DNA of 64,000 nt from NCBI GenBank assembly GCA_028280445.1, contig JANQLU010000072.1, positions 1-64,000 on the forward strand, written 5' to 3'. The translations under genes were made by a program, and so were the position numbers. Of this stretch, positions 7,889 to 16,341 are shown in pieces (the stretch's first letter is position 1; each line of letters starts with the position of its first letter). The notes beneath the pieces were generated by a model. The model searched no databases. It had not been told where the DNA came from and saw only the letters and a program-made list of their open reading frames with translations. This DNA is from Pirellulaceae bacterium. GTDB lineage: Bacteria > Planctomycetota > Planctomycetia > Pirellulales > Pirellulaceae.

Positions 7889-9214
7889 TTAGTCCTGACT
7901 GGCCAACAGTCCCGTTCTCAACGTATCCACCATCTGATCAATTTCATCTTCGGTCATCACGGTAGACAAGGCACCAGTACAAGTGTTGATCATCAAAAAA
8001 CCGTGGTGATAGAGATGGTCAACCAGCTGCGAGATTCGCTGGGTCAAAGACTGGTCCATAAATGCAGTGCGGTATTCGACTGGCGGCTGTTGCTTGAGAT
8101 GAACGCGAAACAGTGAACCGGCTCCGGTGACGCACGCCTCGATTCCCGTTTCGGCAATCATGTTTGTGATTTGATCGCGTGTGTACTGACCCAATTGGTT
8201 CAACCGATCAACGGCCTCGCGATCGAACAATTGCATAGCAGTTAGACCTGCGGTCATCGTCACGGGATTTGCCGAAAACGTTCCGGAGTGTGGAAAAGGC
8301 AAATCGTGACGTCGCGGATCGAGGACCGACATGATTTCATCCGTACCGGCAACAGCGCCCACCGGAAACCCGCCGCCAATGATCTTTCCCATGGTCGTCA
8401 AATCTGGCTGCACATCGTACCACTGTTGCGCACCCGAAAAGCCCAACCGAAAAGTGATCACTTCGTCAAAAATCAACACAACGCCGTGGCGAGTCGTCCA
8501 TTCACGAAGCGCTGTGACAAATTCGTGGGTTGCGGAAATCAATCCAACGCGATGGGGCAGGGGGTCAATCACAACACAGGCCAGTTGATCGGCATTTTCA
8601 TCGAGCAGGGCAATCGTCCGATCAATATCATTGAACGGAAACACGATCACATCATCCAGTGCCCGCTGCGGTGTGCCTTGGGCAACCGGAATCGACTGAG
8701 GCCGCTGTTGGTCACCCCAGTTTTCCGGTTTGGATTTCTGACTGACTTCAGCGTAATCATAAGTTCCATGATAGGCACCTTCGGACTTGGCCATTTTGGG
8801 TCGACCGGTCAAGGCGCGTGCCGCTTTGATCGCGACCATCACGGCCTCGGTACCTGAATTGACAAACCGCACTTTGTCAAAACCGGGAACGCGTTCGCAA
8901 AGTTCCTGGGCAAATCGCAACTCGACTTCAGTCGCCATCGTATAAGCTGTTCCGCGAGCAAGTTGCTGACTGACCGCTTCGACAATCGCCGGGTGGGCAT
9001 GACCGTGAATCAACGCCGCCATGTTGTTGGCAAAGTCAATTCGTGTGATCCCGTCAACGTCGGTGACTCGGCATCCGCTGGCAAAATCGACGTACGACGG
9101 GTGCGGCTGGCGGTGGATCGTATTTCGACTGACCCCGCCCGGCAAGACCTTCGTCGCTTCGTCGTACAATTGTTTGCTTTTGGAGATGTTTTGCTTCACG
9201 ATCGCCATCACCAT
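7889..9214 (-). CDS. Class-III aminotransferase, glutamate-1-semialdehyde aminomutase-like
   Basis: 441 residues from the ATG at 9214, which has AGAGG nine bases upstream; another ATG follows two codons later and one lies 13 codons before. The fold-type I class-III pattern is clear: KVLPGGVSRNT at the start, FVNSGTEAVMVAIKAAR, the metal/PLP region VLIFDEVITFRLG and the PLP lysine in TTMGKIIGGGFPVGAVAG. The pattern DEVITFRLG differs from the DEVMTGFR of true HemL, so it more likely acts on another amino acid or semialdehyde than in haem synthesis. It stands alone with no pathway partner beside it. Confidence 0.85.
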   Translation of the reverse strand: MVMAIVKQNISKSKQLYDEATKVLPGGVSRNTIHRQPHPSYVDFASGCRVTDVDGITRIDFANNMAALIHGHAHPAIVEAVSQQLARGTAYTMATEVELRFAQELCERVPGFDKVRFVNSGTEAVMVAIKAARALTGRPKMAKSEGAYHGTYDYAEVSQKSKPENWGDQQRPQSIPVAQGTPQRALDDVIVFPFNDIDRTIALLDENADQLACVVIDPLPHRVGLISATHEFVTALREWTTRHGVVLIFDEVITFRLGFSGAQQWYDVQPDLTTMGKIIGGGFPVGAVAGTDEIMSVLDPRRHDLPFPHSGTFSANPVTMTAGLTAMQLFDREAVDRLNQLGQYTRDQITNMIAETGIEACVTGAGSLFRVHLKQQPPVEYRTAFMDQSLTQRISQLVDHLYHHGFLMINTCTGALSTVMTEDEIDQMVDTLRTGLLASQD

Positions 9215-9534
9215 GCCGCCTCTGTCGTCATGTTGCGTGTTTTTCAATCGCAACGAAATGAATTGGAAATGTGGAACTCAGGATACCATTTGGCGTCCTA
9301 TTTACGAACAAGGGAATTCGAAGAATCACAACCCAACGCTTGAGCGCAGATCAAGTAGGGCCGGTTCCCACCGGCCAATCCAACAAACGGCCGATGGGAA
9401 CCGGCCCTACTTGTCCCGAATCAACAATTTTTTAGTCGTGGTGCCTCAATTGCTTGTTGCAATCAAATCGTAAGCGCGAAGCGTGAGCGATTTCCAGTCA
9501 CTAACACTCATACCAACTAAATTGGAGCAGACAT
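9215..9534. other. 320-base divergent intergenic region
   Basis: This holds the upstream side of the aminotransferase (minus) and of the secreted protein at 9535 (plus). It contains the palindromic repeat at 9355-9410 and a stretch GCGAAGCGTGAGCGA near 9477, part of a repeat seen fully at 59840. No convincing promoter was read by eye. Confidence 0.6.
9355..9410. repeat. GTAGGGCCGG-type palindromic repeat
   Basis: GTAGGGCCGGTTCCCACCGG and its inverse GGGAACCGGCCCTAC around an AATCCAACAAACGG centre; near identical to the copies at 30224 and 34368. Here it lies between divergent genes, so it is not only a 3'-end element. Confidence 0.85.
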
Positions 9535-10080
9535 ATGTTTAAATCACTGATTTTTGTTGCATTCATGTTTTTGTTCGTCGGTCCGATCCATGGCGACGAA
9601 AAATGGAAATGGTATGACGGGAAAGCTTCCATCATGCACTATTTTATGAATGCGTCGAGCAACTACCAAACGCACCTCGTCCGCCGATCGATGGCCGATT
9701 GGCGCGAAATCGAAGTGCGTATCAGCAATGGCAAAGAGACGTTGTTTAAATGGAAAACCCATGGACAGGGCGCTTTTGTATTTTCCGAATCCATCGTCAT
9801 CTACGCCCGTTTCAACACGATGTCATCGGGCTGCGAGCTGCGTGCTTACGATCTGGACAAACAAAAAGAAATTTGGCGTAAACGGCTTCGCGGCCTCGGC
9901 CCCATCAGACACTCAAAATATCGCAACCGAATCAACATGGAAATTCGCAAAGACAAAGTGGTCGTTTACGGTAATGAGTCAGCAGGACAATATATCGAAG
10001 TACTTAAGGTCAAAACGGGCGAATTCGTTTCCAACACTATTGGAACCAAACAATACAAACGATTCACCGGCCGCGAATAG
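9535..10080 (+). CDS. Hypothetical secreted protein
   Basis: 181 residues with a signal peptide (residues 1-20: IFVAFMFLFVGPIHG, likely cut before DEKWKW). The mature part is basic and rich in aromatic residues, with beta-strand spacing such as LRAYDLDKQKEIWRKRLRG, which recalls blades of PQQ-like beta propellers (turn LDKQKEIW), but too short for a whole propeller. TTGGAGCAGACAT gives a plausible ribosome-binding site. No family was recognised. Downstream lies a repeat-rich gap without genes. Confidence 0.65.
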   Translation: MFKSLIFVAFMFLFVGPIHGDEKWKWYDGKASIMHYFMNASSNYQTHLVRRSMADWREIEVRISNGKETLFKWKTHGQGAFVFSESIVIYARFNTMSSGCELRAYDLDKQKEIWRKRLRGLGPIRHSKYRNRINMEIRKDKVVVYGNESAGQYIEVLKVKTGEFVSNTIGTKQYKRFTGRE

Positions 10081-10590
10081 TCGCACAAGTGCCACTATCG
10101 AAAGGGTGTTTTTAGGAAGCGTGAGACCATTGTGAGCGGCAAGGCGCGAGCCTCGCCCTCCCGACAACTTGGAAAACGCATTAGCGCATAAAAAAAGTCA
10201 TAGCACGCCGCTCCGTCGCCATGCTATGACCGCTATCCTGAAACGGGACTTCCAGTGTCCCGCCCTCCCGGTTGCTTTAACTTTATCGACCACACGCGCA
10301 CTAATTCTCTAGTCTTCTCAAGACAATTCTTCGGTTCGCCACAATTCAATCAAAATCCGCAAAACCCGAACTGCTTGGGGCAAACATTACGTCGCTAACA
10401 ACGTTCGGCCATGCAATTCTGGCAGGGCAGCTAGCAAAAATTTCGTTCGATGAACGTTTTTTCACATTCACGCACCACAACTTATGGTGTGTATCTTGAC
10501 CCGGCGGACGCTTCAGGACTAAGTTCAAAACGCAAATTGGACGTAACTAACAATTCGTACAACCGCGTACGAACATCACGGAGGGATTCG
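10081..10590. other. 510-base region without a clear gene
   Basis: It contains two fragments of the CCTCGCCCTCCCG repeat (10147-10163 and near 10258-10270), the hairpin at 10197-10230, and AT-rich sequence up to the GIY-YIG gene. An in-frame ATG at 10450 could extend that gene by 47 codons, but those residues look non-conserved and the ribosome-binding site favours 10591. Confidence 0.55.
10197..10230 (-). terminator. Terminator-like hairpin facing the minus strand
   Basis: Perfect 9-base arms GTCATAGCA and TGCTATGAC. Read on the minus strand, the hairpin runs into seven T residues (A run at 10190-10196 on plus). No minus-strand gene was found to its right, so it may end a small RNA or be a chance product of repeats. 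Confidence 0.5.
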
Positions 10591-11778
10591 GTGACGAAGC
10601 TGCTGCAAAAACAGCAATCTGATGGATTCGGTCCATCGTTCATCGCCCCCAATGCTTTTGCGCCTATTCATCGTATTGAGATTCCGTCAGACCGGCTCGC
10701 AGCCCGCAAGCTCCTGCGCGAAAAATGTCCGACCCTGCCAGGTGTTTACGGATGGTTTGATTCCAACGACCGGCTGGGCTACGTCGGCAAATCCAAAGCA
10801 CTCAAAAAAAGACTGTTGTCGTATTTCTCTAAAACCGTTCCCGACCCCAAAATGAACCGGATTCGGCGTGGCAGTCAAACTATCCTTTGGCAGCCAATCT
10901 CTCACGAGTTACTGGCCCTGTTACGTGAGCAAGAATTGATCGACCGCTGGACTCCCAGCTACAACAGCCAGGGTCAACCGACACGTCGTCGCCCCGCTTT
11001 TGTCTGCATTTCCAATTCTGCAGCACCCAACGCATTGTTACAACGACAGTTGAACACCCGCGTTGCGCACTGTTTCGGGCCGATCTTGGGAACTCAACAA
11101 TTGCGCGAAGCCATCGAAAATCTCAACAATGTATTTTCGCTGCGTGATTGCCCTGAGAAAACGACGATCCAATTCAACAATCAACTGGAATTGTTTGCCG
11201 AAAATCGCCAGGCAAAATGTATTCGCTATGAATTGAACACCTGTCCGGCGCCCTGCGCCGCCGCTTGTAGCAAATCGGAATATCAGTCGAATGTCGAGCG
11301 AGCTTTGAATTTCCTCAACGGTTTTGACCGCTCGATCCTGGATCAATTGAGGCGTCGGATGGACAATGCGGCTGTGAGACATGCGTTTGAAACGGCAGCT
11401 ATTTTTCGCGACCGTTTGGAAAGCCTTTCATGGTTGGATCGACGTTTGGAAACACTTCGCCGCGCTCAACTCGAATTGAACTGTATCTATGAAGTCGACG
11501 GGCTGAATCACAACAAAGTTTGGCTACTGCTGGATGCGGGTTTGCCCATCGCTTGCGTTCCGTCGCCGACAGATCGACAATCCGCGGAATCCGCCCTCGG
11601 CTGGATCAAACAGATTGCGTCAAAAAAACAACGATTTGCCGAGAGCCCCTTGGAAATCAATTTGCAAATGATCACATTGTCATGGTTTCGATATCAGCGT
11701 CGAGAAACGGGGAATCTGATATCGGTCTCGGCGGCCCGTAAACGGTGCCGACAGTACCAAACAAAAATGTCGGCGTAG
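10591..11778 (+). CDS. UvrC-like GIY-YIG nuclease, N-terminal half only
   Basis: 395 residues from the GTG at 10591, preceded by GGAGGG at a good distance. The GIY-YIG domain comes first (CPTLPGVYGWFD, then LGYVGKSKALKKRLLSYF). Four cysteines follow in the UvrC order, FSLRDC, AKC, NTC and PAPC, which match the cysteines reported to bind an iron-sulphur cluster in Escherichia coli UvrC. A UvrB-interaction (UVR) motif is in AVRHAFETAAIFRDRLESL. The C-terminal RNase-H-like nuclease and helix-hairpin-helix domains are missing, as in Cho-type proteins, so it would cut only on the 3' side of a lesion. The window has no full uvrC. Confidence 0.82.
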   Translation: MTKLLQKQQSDGFGPSFIAPNAFAPIHRIEIPSDRLAARKLLREKCPTLPGVYGWFDSNDRLGYVGKSKALKKRLLSYFSKTVPDPKMNRIRRGSQTILWQPISHELLALLREQELIDRWTPSYNSQGQPTRRRPAFVCISNSAAPNALLQRQLNTRVAHCFGPILGTQQLREAIENLNNVFSLRDCPEKTTIQFNNQLELFAENRQAKCIRYELNTCPAPCAAACSKSEYQSNVERALNFLNGFDRSILDQLRRRMDNAAVRHAFETAAIFRDRLESLSWLDRRLETLRRAQLELNCIYEVDGLNHNKVWLLLDAGLPIACVPSPTDRQSAESALGWIKQIASKKQRFAESPLEINLQMITLSWFRYQRRETGNLISVSAARKRCRQYQTKMSA

Positions 11779-11928
11779 CAGCCAAATCGTGCGATTCTGG
11801 GCCATTTTTGGCAATTTCAGACGCTTGCCGTTGCCAATTGGCGATAAATTGCTATATTTCGTGATTCAAATTTTAAGCGAATTTTCACTCGAACTTGGTT
11901 CGAGCTCTGTTTCAATGTAGGTGGCCCA

Positions 11929-12189
11929 ATGGCTCGTGAATGCGAAATCTGCGGAAAGAAAGCCCAAATGGGAAATAGCGTGGAAACACGCGGTAAAGCG
12001 AAATATCTCGGTGGTGTAGGAACCAAAATCACGGGGATTACCCGTCGACAATTTCGGCCGAATTTGCAAAAAGTCAAAGCTCAAATGGACGACGGTACCG
12101 TGCGTCGTATCCGCGTTTGCACCCAATGCATTCGCAGCGGACGCGTGAAAAAAGCGGTGAAACAGAAACCTTTTGAGTTACCCAGCTAA
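11929..12189 (+). CDS. rpmB: 50S ribosomal protein L28
   Basis: 86 residues. It begins MARECEICGKKAQMGNSVET and has the zinc-ribbon pairs CEIC and CTQC, so it is the zinc-binding (C+) form of L28. The basic core RRQFRPNLQKVKAQ and IRVCTQCIRSGRVKK are typical. TAGGTGG precedes the ATG. A strong terminator follows immediately. It is encoded alone, not with rpmG, as in many planctomycetes. Confidence 0.96.
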   Translation: MARECEICGKKAQMGNSVETRGKAKYLGGVGTKITGITRRQFRPNLQKVKAQMDDGTVRRIRVCTQCIRSGRVKKAVKQKPFELPS

Positions 12190-12215
12190 ACAAACCAAAT
12201 ACAAATTACAAATTC

Positions 12216-12246
12216 AACTGCAGGTTTTCGACCTGCAGTTTTTTTT
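12216..12246 (+). terminator. Rho-independent terminator of rpmB
   Basis: AACTGCAGGT and ACCTGCAGTT are perfect 10-base arms with a TTTCG loop, followed by an eight-T run. Confidence 0.92.
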
Positions 12247-12335
12247 GCGCCAATCCATTTCGAATGATTCGGGAGGGCGAGGCTCCTGCCAAGCCGGATC
12301 GTGTGAGCGGCAAGGCACTAAGCCGTTTCGCGCGA

Positions 12336-12455
12336 GTGCCGCTGGCTTCAGCCAGTGATTTGCACATTGAATTTCGGCTTTTCGTTCTATTGAAATACCT
12401 TAACAACGACCTCCCACCACATCACTGACGGAGCCGGCAGAGCCAGGGGCACCCG
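12336..12455 (-). repeat. 111-base intergenic element, copy 2 (minus strand, about 120 bases)
   Basis: Read on the minus strand it begins GGGTGCCCCTGGCTCTG, contains GTTGTTAAGGTATTTCAAT and GAACGAAA, and ends AATCACTGGCTGAAGCCAG then CGGCAC. This is the same order as copies 1 and 3, with a few extra bases. It lies between rpmB and the SAM-domain gene. Confidence 0.75.
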
Positions 12456-12667
12456 AAATGGGAGCTGCCAGGTCCAAAATCTTATTGACATCGAGTCAAT
12501 AAAATCGACTCCAACCCCCGTTTAGGCCGCATCTCGCCAAAAAAAAGCTGATTCAGTGAAAAATTGCTAACAAATCGTCACGTCAACTGCGCAAACGACT
12601 CAACTTGCCGAATTTGGACTTTGCGTTTAGAAAATACAGCTTACTGACAGGGGAATGGAGGATCGAT

Positions 12668-12967
12668 ATGGGAGAAAATGTGGCAAGCACCATTGAAGGC
12701 AAAGTCGCCAGCATCAACGGTGCCGGGGACTTGGTAACGGATATTGATTCGGCAAAGCTCAGCGATGTACCACGTGACCAAAGTGTATCAGTATCGTTTG
12801 GCCCCCACGAAACGATCGGGATTCATGAAAAAAATCACGGTGAACCTGACTCCACGCTGATCGCAATCCTGGGTGACAGCGGATTCCTCGAAATAGGAAT
12901 CGTGGGTATGAGCATCAACGAAATGCTCGGAATTGATGTCGGAACAACAATCACCGTCAAATGGTAA
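12668..12967 (+). CDS. Stand-alone domain like the C-terminal half of SAM hydroxide adenosyltransferases
   Basis: 99 residues from the ATG at 12668, with GGAGG six bases upstream. The order GKVASINGAGDLVTDIDSAK, then a beta-rich middle and LIAILGDSGFLEIGIVGMS, ending GTTITVKW, resembles the C-terminal beta-barrel of the SAM hydroxide adenosyltransferase/chlorinase (DUF62) family. There the N-terminal domain carries the catalytic residues and is missing here. Alone it may bind a ligand or act as a subunit. It is 96 bases upstream of bioA, whose enzyme uses SAM as amino donor, so a functional link is tempting but unproven. Confidence 0.6.
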   Translation: MGENVASTIEGKVASINGAGDLVTDIDSAKLSDVPRDQSVSVSFGPHETIGIHEKNHGEPDSTLIAILGDSGFLEIGIVGMSINEMLGIDVGTTITVKW

Positions 12968-13063
12968 AAAAAACTTCCCTCGACTCGTCCAACCCCACCC
13001 TTTACTTCCAACGCCTTGCCTGCTGTCTCACCCGTTGAAAAATTCAAGTTTTGAATTCAATGT

Positions 13064-14440
13064 ATGGGGATGACTAATTCATCTCTATCAAAATTATCTG
13101 TCGACCAACTCAAGTTGCTGGACCAAAATGTTGTCTGGCATTCTTTTTCGCAAATGCAAGGCTACCAGCCGTTGATCATTGAGCGAGCGGACGGATGCTG
13201 GCTCTATGACATCGACGGGCGAAAATTGCTCGATGGTGTCAGCAATATGTGGTGTAACGTACACGGCCACAATCATCCCCACATCAACCAGGCTTTGCGC
13301 GACCAAATTGACAATGTTGCCCACATTACCACCCTCGGATTGTCACATCCAAATACCATTCGACTGGCCCAAAACTTGGTGGAGATCACACCTGCAGGCT
13401 TGAATCATGTTTTCTTTTCCAGTGACGGCGCAAGTGCGGTCGAGGTCGCACTCAAAATGGCGTTTCAGCATTGGTGCCAGCAGTCAAATCCCCAGACAAG
13501 CCGCCGGAAATTTGCTGCATTGGGAAATGCTTACCATGGAGACACGATTGGCAGCGTCAGCGTGGGTGGCATCGAACATTTTCACCAAAAATTCGATCCG
13601 CTGTTATTTGAATGCGTACGTTTGCCAGGTCCCAACATTTACCGCACGGAATTGGATCCCGCCAACGCAACCGAGTTTTTCGCTCAACGTTATCGTGAAA
13701 TTCTGAAGCAACATCAAAACGAATTGGCCGCATTGATCGTCGAACCAATCATTCAAGGCGCCGCCGGGATGATCGTTCATCCACCAGGTCTCCTGCACCA
13801 ATTGCGCGAAATCACACGCGAGTTGGGAATTCTATTGATTGCGGACGAAGTTGCCGTGGGCTTTGGCCGAACCGGTCAGATGTTTGCTTGTGAGGTCGAA
13901 GATGTCGAACCTGACATCATGTGTTTGGGCAAGGGGTTAACTGGCGGCTATTTGCCAATGTCGGCAACCGTTGCGTCGACAGAAATTTGGAATTCGTTTC
14001 TCGGCGACCATGGCGAAGCGAAAACGTTGTTCCACGGGCATACCTACAGTGGAAACCCGCTTTGCGCTGCCGCAGCAATCGCGTCGCTGGAACTATTTGA
14101 GCTTGAGGACACGCTCAACCGACTCAAACCCAAAATAGAATACTTCCAGCGACGCTTGAACGATCTGCTCGACGTCAAACAAGTCGGTGATATACGAAAA
14201 TTCGGCTTTGTCGCTGGCGTTGAACTGGTCCAGGACAAAACCACCCACGAGCCGTTTGACTGGACGACCCATCGAGGTCGCAACGTGTGTCAACGTGCGT
14301 TGGAAAACGGAGTCTGGCTGCGTCCGTTGGGCGACGTCATTGTGTTGATGCCGCCTTTCTGCGTCGACCAAGCCGAAATCGATTTGCTCATCGACACCGC
14401 CAAATCAGCTATTGAGGCTGAATTCGAAGCGGAGACGTAA
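13064..14440 (+). CDS. bioA: Adenosylmethionine-8-amino-7-oxononanoate aminotransferase
   Basis: 458 residues, the usual BioA length. Features: WHSFSQMQGYQPLIIERADG and WLYDIDGRKLLDGVSNMWCN at the start, FFSSDGASAVEVALKMAFQ, ADEVAVGFGRTG, and the PLP lysine in CLGKGLTGGYLPMSAT. It makes 7,8-diaminopelargonate in biotin synthesis, with SAM as amino donor. Two ATGs two codons apart (13064, 13070) are possible starts. No other bio genes are seen in the window, so biotin genes are probably scattered. Confidence 0.93.
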   Translation: MGMTNSSLSKLSVDQLKLLDQNVVWHSFSQMQGYQPLIIERADGCWLYDIDGRKLLDGVSNMWCNVHGHNHPHINQALRDQIDNVAHITTLGLSHPNTIRLAQNLVEITPAGLNHVFFSSDGASAVEVALKMAFQHWCQQSNPQTSRRKFAALGNAYHGDTIGSVSVGGIEHFHQKFDPLLFECVRLPGPNIYRTELDPANATEFFAQRYREILKQHQNELAALIVEPIIQGAAGMIVHPPGLLHQLREITRELGILLIADEVAVGFGRTGQMFACEVEDVEPDIMCLGKGLTGGYLPMSATVASTEIWNSFLGDHGEAKTLFHGHTYSGNPLCAAAAIASLELFELEDTLNRLKPKIEYFQRRLNDLLDVKQVGDIRKFGFVAGVELVQDKTTHEPFDWTTHRGRNVCQRALENGVWLRPLGDVIVLMPPFCVDQAEIDLLIDTAKSAIEAEFEAET

Positions 14441-14545
14441 CACAACGATGCAATACATTTTCCCGCGCCGTTTGCCATCGCTTTGACTCGGAATTGGAAT
14501 CTGAATTCAGAATCTGTCGTTCGGAGTTTTGTTATTCTGATTCTG

Positions 14546-15007
14546 TTACTCGGATTCTTTTTCTTTAATCCCTTTTTTGCGGGCTTTGATCGCCATTTGG
14601 AACGCTTTGTCGTAGCCGTATTTGTCGATTGAAAACGATCGAGTTTTGCGACGACCTTTCCCATCAGTCCATTGGGCCACCCAAAAATAATAGGTGTATT
14701 CGAATTCACCACGAATATCTTTGCGCTCGGAGATGCGCACACCGACGGTACCCGACGTATTCCGAATTGATGGTTTTTTTGACAATTCGCTGACCGTGTA
14801 CGGTCTCATTTTGTCTTCAAGTTCGTCTCGAAACTTTTTGGCTTCGCGAAGTGCACTGATTTTGCCGCCAAATTTGGTATCGGCAAAATACTTCTCGACT
14901 TTTTCACCTCGTCGAGTCATCCGCACTTCCCAACCGCAGTTGAGATTACCGGAAGTAGAAATACATTCGATTCTGGAGATGTTCCGCCTAGGATTTTTTC
15001 TAGCCAT
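14546..15007 (-). CDS. AP2-domain-like DNA-binding protein
   Basis: 153 residues, strongly basic. Residues 84-145 follow the AP2 pattern: TSGTVGVRISERKD, then YYFWVAQWTDGKGRRKTRSF with three beta strands, and a helix YDKAFQMAIKARKKGI. In bacteria AP2 domains usually occur with HNH homing endonucleases; no nuclease motif is present here. The N-terminal part (GWEVRMTRRGEKVEKYFADT) looks like a second, degenerate copy of the strand pattern. A sigma-70-like promoter lies at 15091-15119. It could be a regulator or a domesticated remnant of a mobile element. Confidence 0.6.
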   Translation of the reverse strand: MARKNPRRNISRIECISTSGNLNCGWEVRMTRRGEKVEKYFADTKFGGKISALREAKKFRDELEDKMRPYTVSELSKKPSIRNTSGTVGVRISERKDIRGEFEYTYYFWVAQWTDGKGRRKTRSFSIDKYGYDKAFQMAIKARKKGIKEKESE

Positions 15008-15090
15008 AGTCTTCTTCCATTAGATAGGTGACGGGAGGCTGTTGAAAGGATGTGGAAGTGCACAACAGCCCATTTTGATAAGGGGACGTC

Positions 15091-15119
15091 ATTCTAAACT
15101 CACGACTCGTTTTTGACAA
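15091..15119 (-). promoter_or_regulatory. Sigma-70-like promoter of the AP2-like gene
   Basis: On the minus strand TTGTCA (15119-15114) and TAGAAT (15096-15091) are 17 bases apart, about 85 bases before the ATG at 15007. Confidence 0.55.
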
Positions 15120-15120
15120 C

Positions 15121-15169
15121 CAAATTGTTACCTGTAAACTCTCGTTAAAGTTTCTGCGGTAACAAATTG
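15121..15169. promoter_or_regulatory. Inverted repeat next to the -35 box
   Basis: CAAATTGTTACC and GGTAACAAATTG match in 11 of 12 positions as an inverted pair, 25 bases apart, abutting the -35 element of the AP2-like gene. It could be a regulator site; the long spacing makes a simple dimer site less likely. Confidence 0.4.
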
Positions 15170-15309
15170 TTTCGTGAATCAAAATAACATCGGAGAACTG
15201 TTTTTCACCGATTTGTTTTATTTATCGTCTGTTCTCAAAAAACTTATGCGTTTTTTAATCGAAATGAACGACTCATGAAAGAATTTTTTCAGAAATGATC
15301 ACGATGTGG

Positions 15310-16341
15310 CTATTGAGACGCCGATCGAAAGCCGTTGGGTCCACCCGAAATCGGTGCATCTTTGGAAAGCGGCCAAACAGCGGTCTGAAAACCGCGCTCG
15401 TACAACCAATTTTTTAGTTGATTGAACTCTTTGTAGTTTTCTGGGTACACCCAAACCGAGATTGTCGTCTTTTCTGGTTTCAATTTGTGGACAAATCGCT
15501 CGAATGTCGAACCTGTTTTCAGTGCATCGGCGAGTAAATCGCCCGCCTGATCATCAATGGGCAACAAAACAAATTGTTTGAATTCAACCACCCGTTGCTT
15601 GACCGGACCATTGGGAGTGTTGATATCGACAGTCGCTGCACCGAGAAGGTACTGCAATCGGAAATTGCCGACAGGTCCGACCGTCTCAACAGTTGACGAC
15701 GATTCTTGGCGATACAGCTTTTCCGCTTTGACTCGCATCTCGGATTTCACATTCTGGACAAGTGCGTCCAGTGGAACCTCGACGAGACGTCCGTTTTTCA
15801 ATCGAAAATGGTATTCGCGATTGAAAACCGTTTTAGCAACGGGTGTCGGATAATGGTCAATTTTTTCAATTCTCACCTTGTTTTGCCGCTGTAGAGCTTC
15901 GACGTTGTAGCTGGCCAGTTGCAATTGGTGCTTCAGTCGGTTGATAGCCGATTTTTGTTCAAATTGTTGCAGTGATTTCTGGCCCAGCTGATTTTTCTTC
16001 TCATCCAGCTGCCTTTTTGCCGATTCGATGACTGTCAACATTTGGTGACGAATTTGTTGTTTCGCGGCGACCAACGATTGTTCCGCTTTGATTTTTGAAT
16101 GCAGAGTTCTGTTGTCGCGTTCGTATTTCAAGGCCTCAGCAGCTACCTGCTCCGATTTTTTCTTTAACTCGGTCAACGAAGGATTCTCTTGGACCGTTTC
16201 CATTTTTCGGGTCGTCCATGCCGTTGCGGCACTGGCGCCGACGACGACCACCAAAATAATCAGGATCCCGACCAGATTCGCAATGACATCCAGAAACGAA
16301 TCGGTGCCGGGCATTTCCAAATTGTTTTTGCGTCGGCTCAT
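15310..16341 (-). CDS. ExbD/TolR-like protein with Asp-bearing membrane helix and coiled coil
   Basis: 343 residues. A single N-terminal membrane helix (about 15-36) reads GTDSFLDVIANLVGILIIL; D18 in FLDV sits where ExbD/TolR and MotB carry the proton-pathway Asp. A coiled coil follows (about 50-150), then a beta-containing domain ending with ISVWVYPENYKEFNQLKNWL and ERGFQTAVWPL, a strand-helix-strand like the periplasmic ExbD domain. Its start overlaps the stop of the upstream ExbD-like gene by ATGA. Third gene of the operon 19764-15310. It probably forms an ion-driven stator with the MotA/ExbB-like protein; the cargo or target is unknown. Confidence 0.7.
   Translation of the reverse strand: MSRRKNNLEMPGTDSFLDVIANLVGILIILVVVVGASAATAWTTRKMETVQENPSLTELKKKSEQVAAEALKYERDNRTLHSKIKAEQSLVAAKQQIRHQMLTVIESAKRQLDEKKNQLGQKSLQQFEQKSAINRLKHQLQLASYNVEALQRQNKVRIEKIDHYPTPVAKTVFNREYHFRLKNGRLVEVPLDALVQNVKSEMRVKAEKLYRQESSSTVETVGPVGNFRLQYLLGAATVDINTPNGPVKQRVVEFKQFVLLPIDDQAGDLLADALKTGSTFERFVHKLKPEKTTISVWVYPENYKEFNQLKNWLYERGFQTAVWPLSKDAPISGGPNGFRSASQ

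Larger units (their letters stand above)
12190..12667. other. 478-base repeat-bearing gap
   Basis: After the L28 terminator come a GGGAGGGCGAGGCTCCTGCC repeat (12270-12296), a GTGAGCGGCAAGGC fragment (12302), the minus-strand copy of the 111-base element (12336-12455), and AT-rich sequence before the SAM-domain gene. No gene is seen. Confidence 0.7.
15008..15309. other. 302-base intergenic region before the AP2-like gene
   Basis: It holds the minus-strand promoter at 15091-15119 and the 12-base inverted repeat at 15121-15169, then AT-rich sequence up to the end of the ExbD-like gene. No gene is apparent. Confidence 0.6.

Noticed and set aside
7889-9214. Calling the aminotransferase hemL
   Set aside because: Its DEVITFRLG motif differs from HemL and there are no haem genes near.
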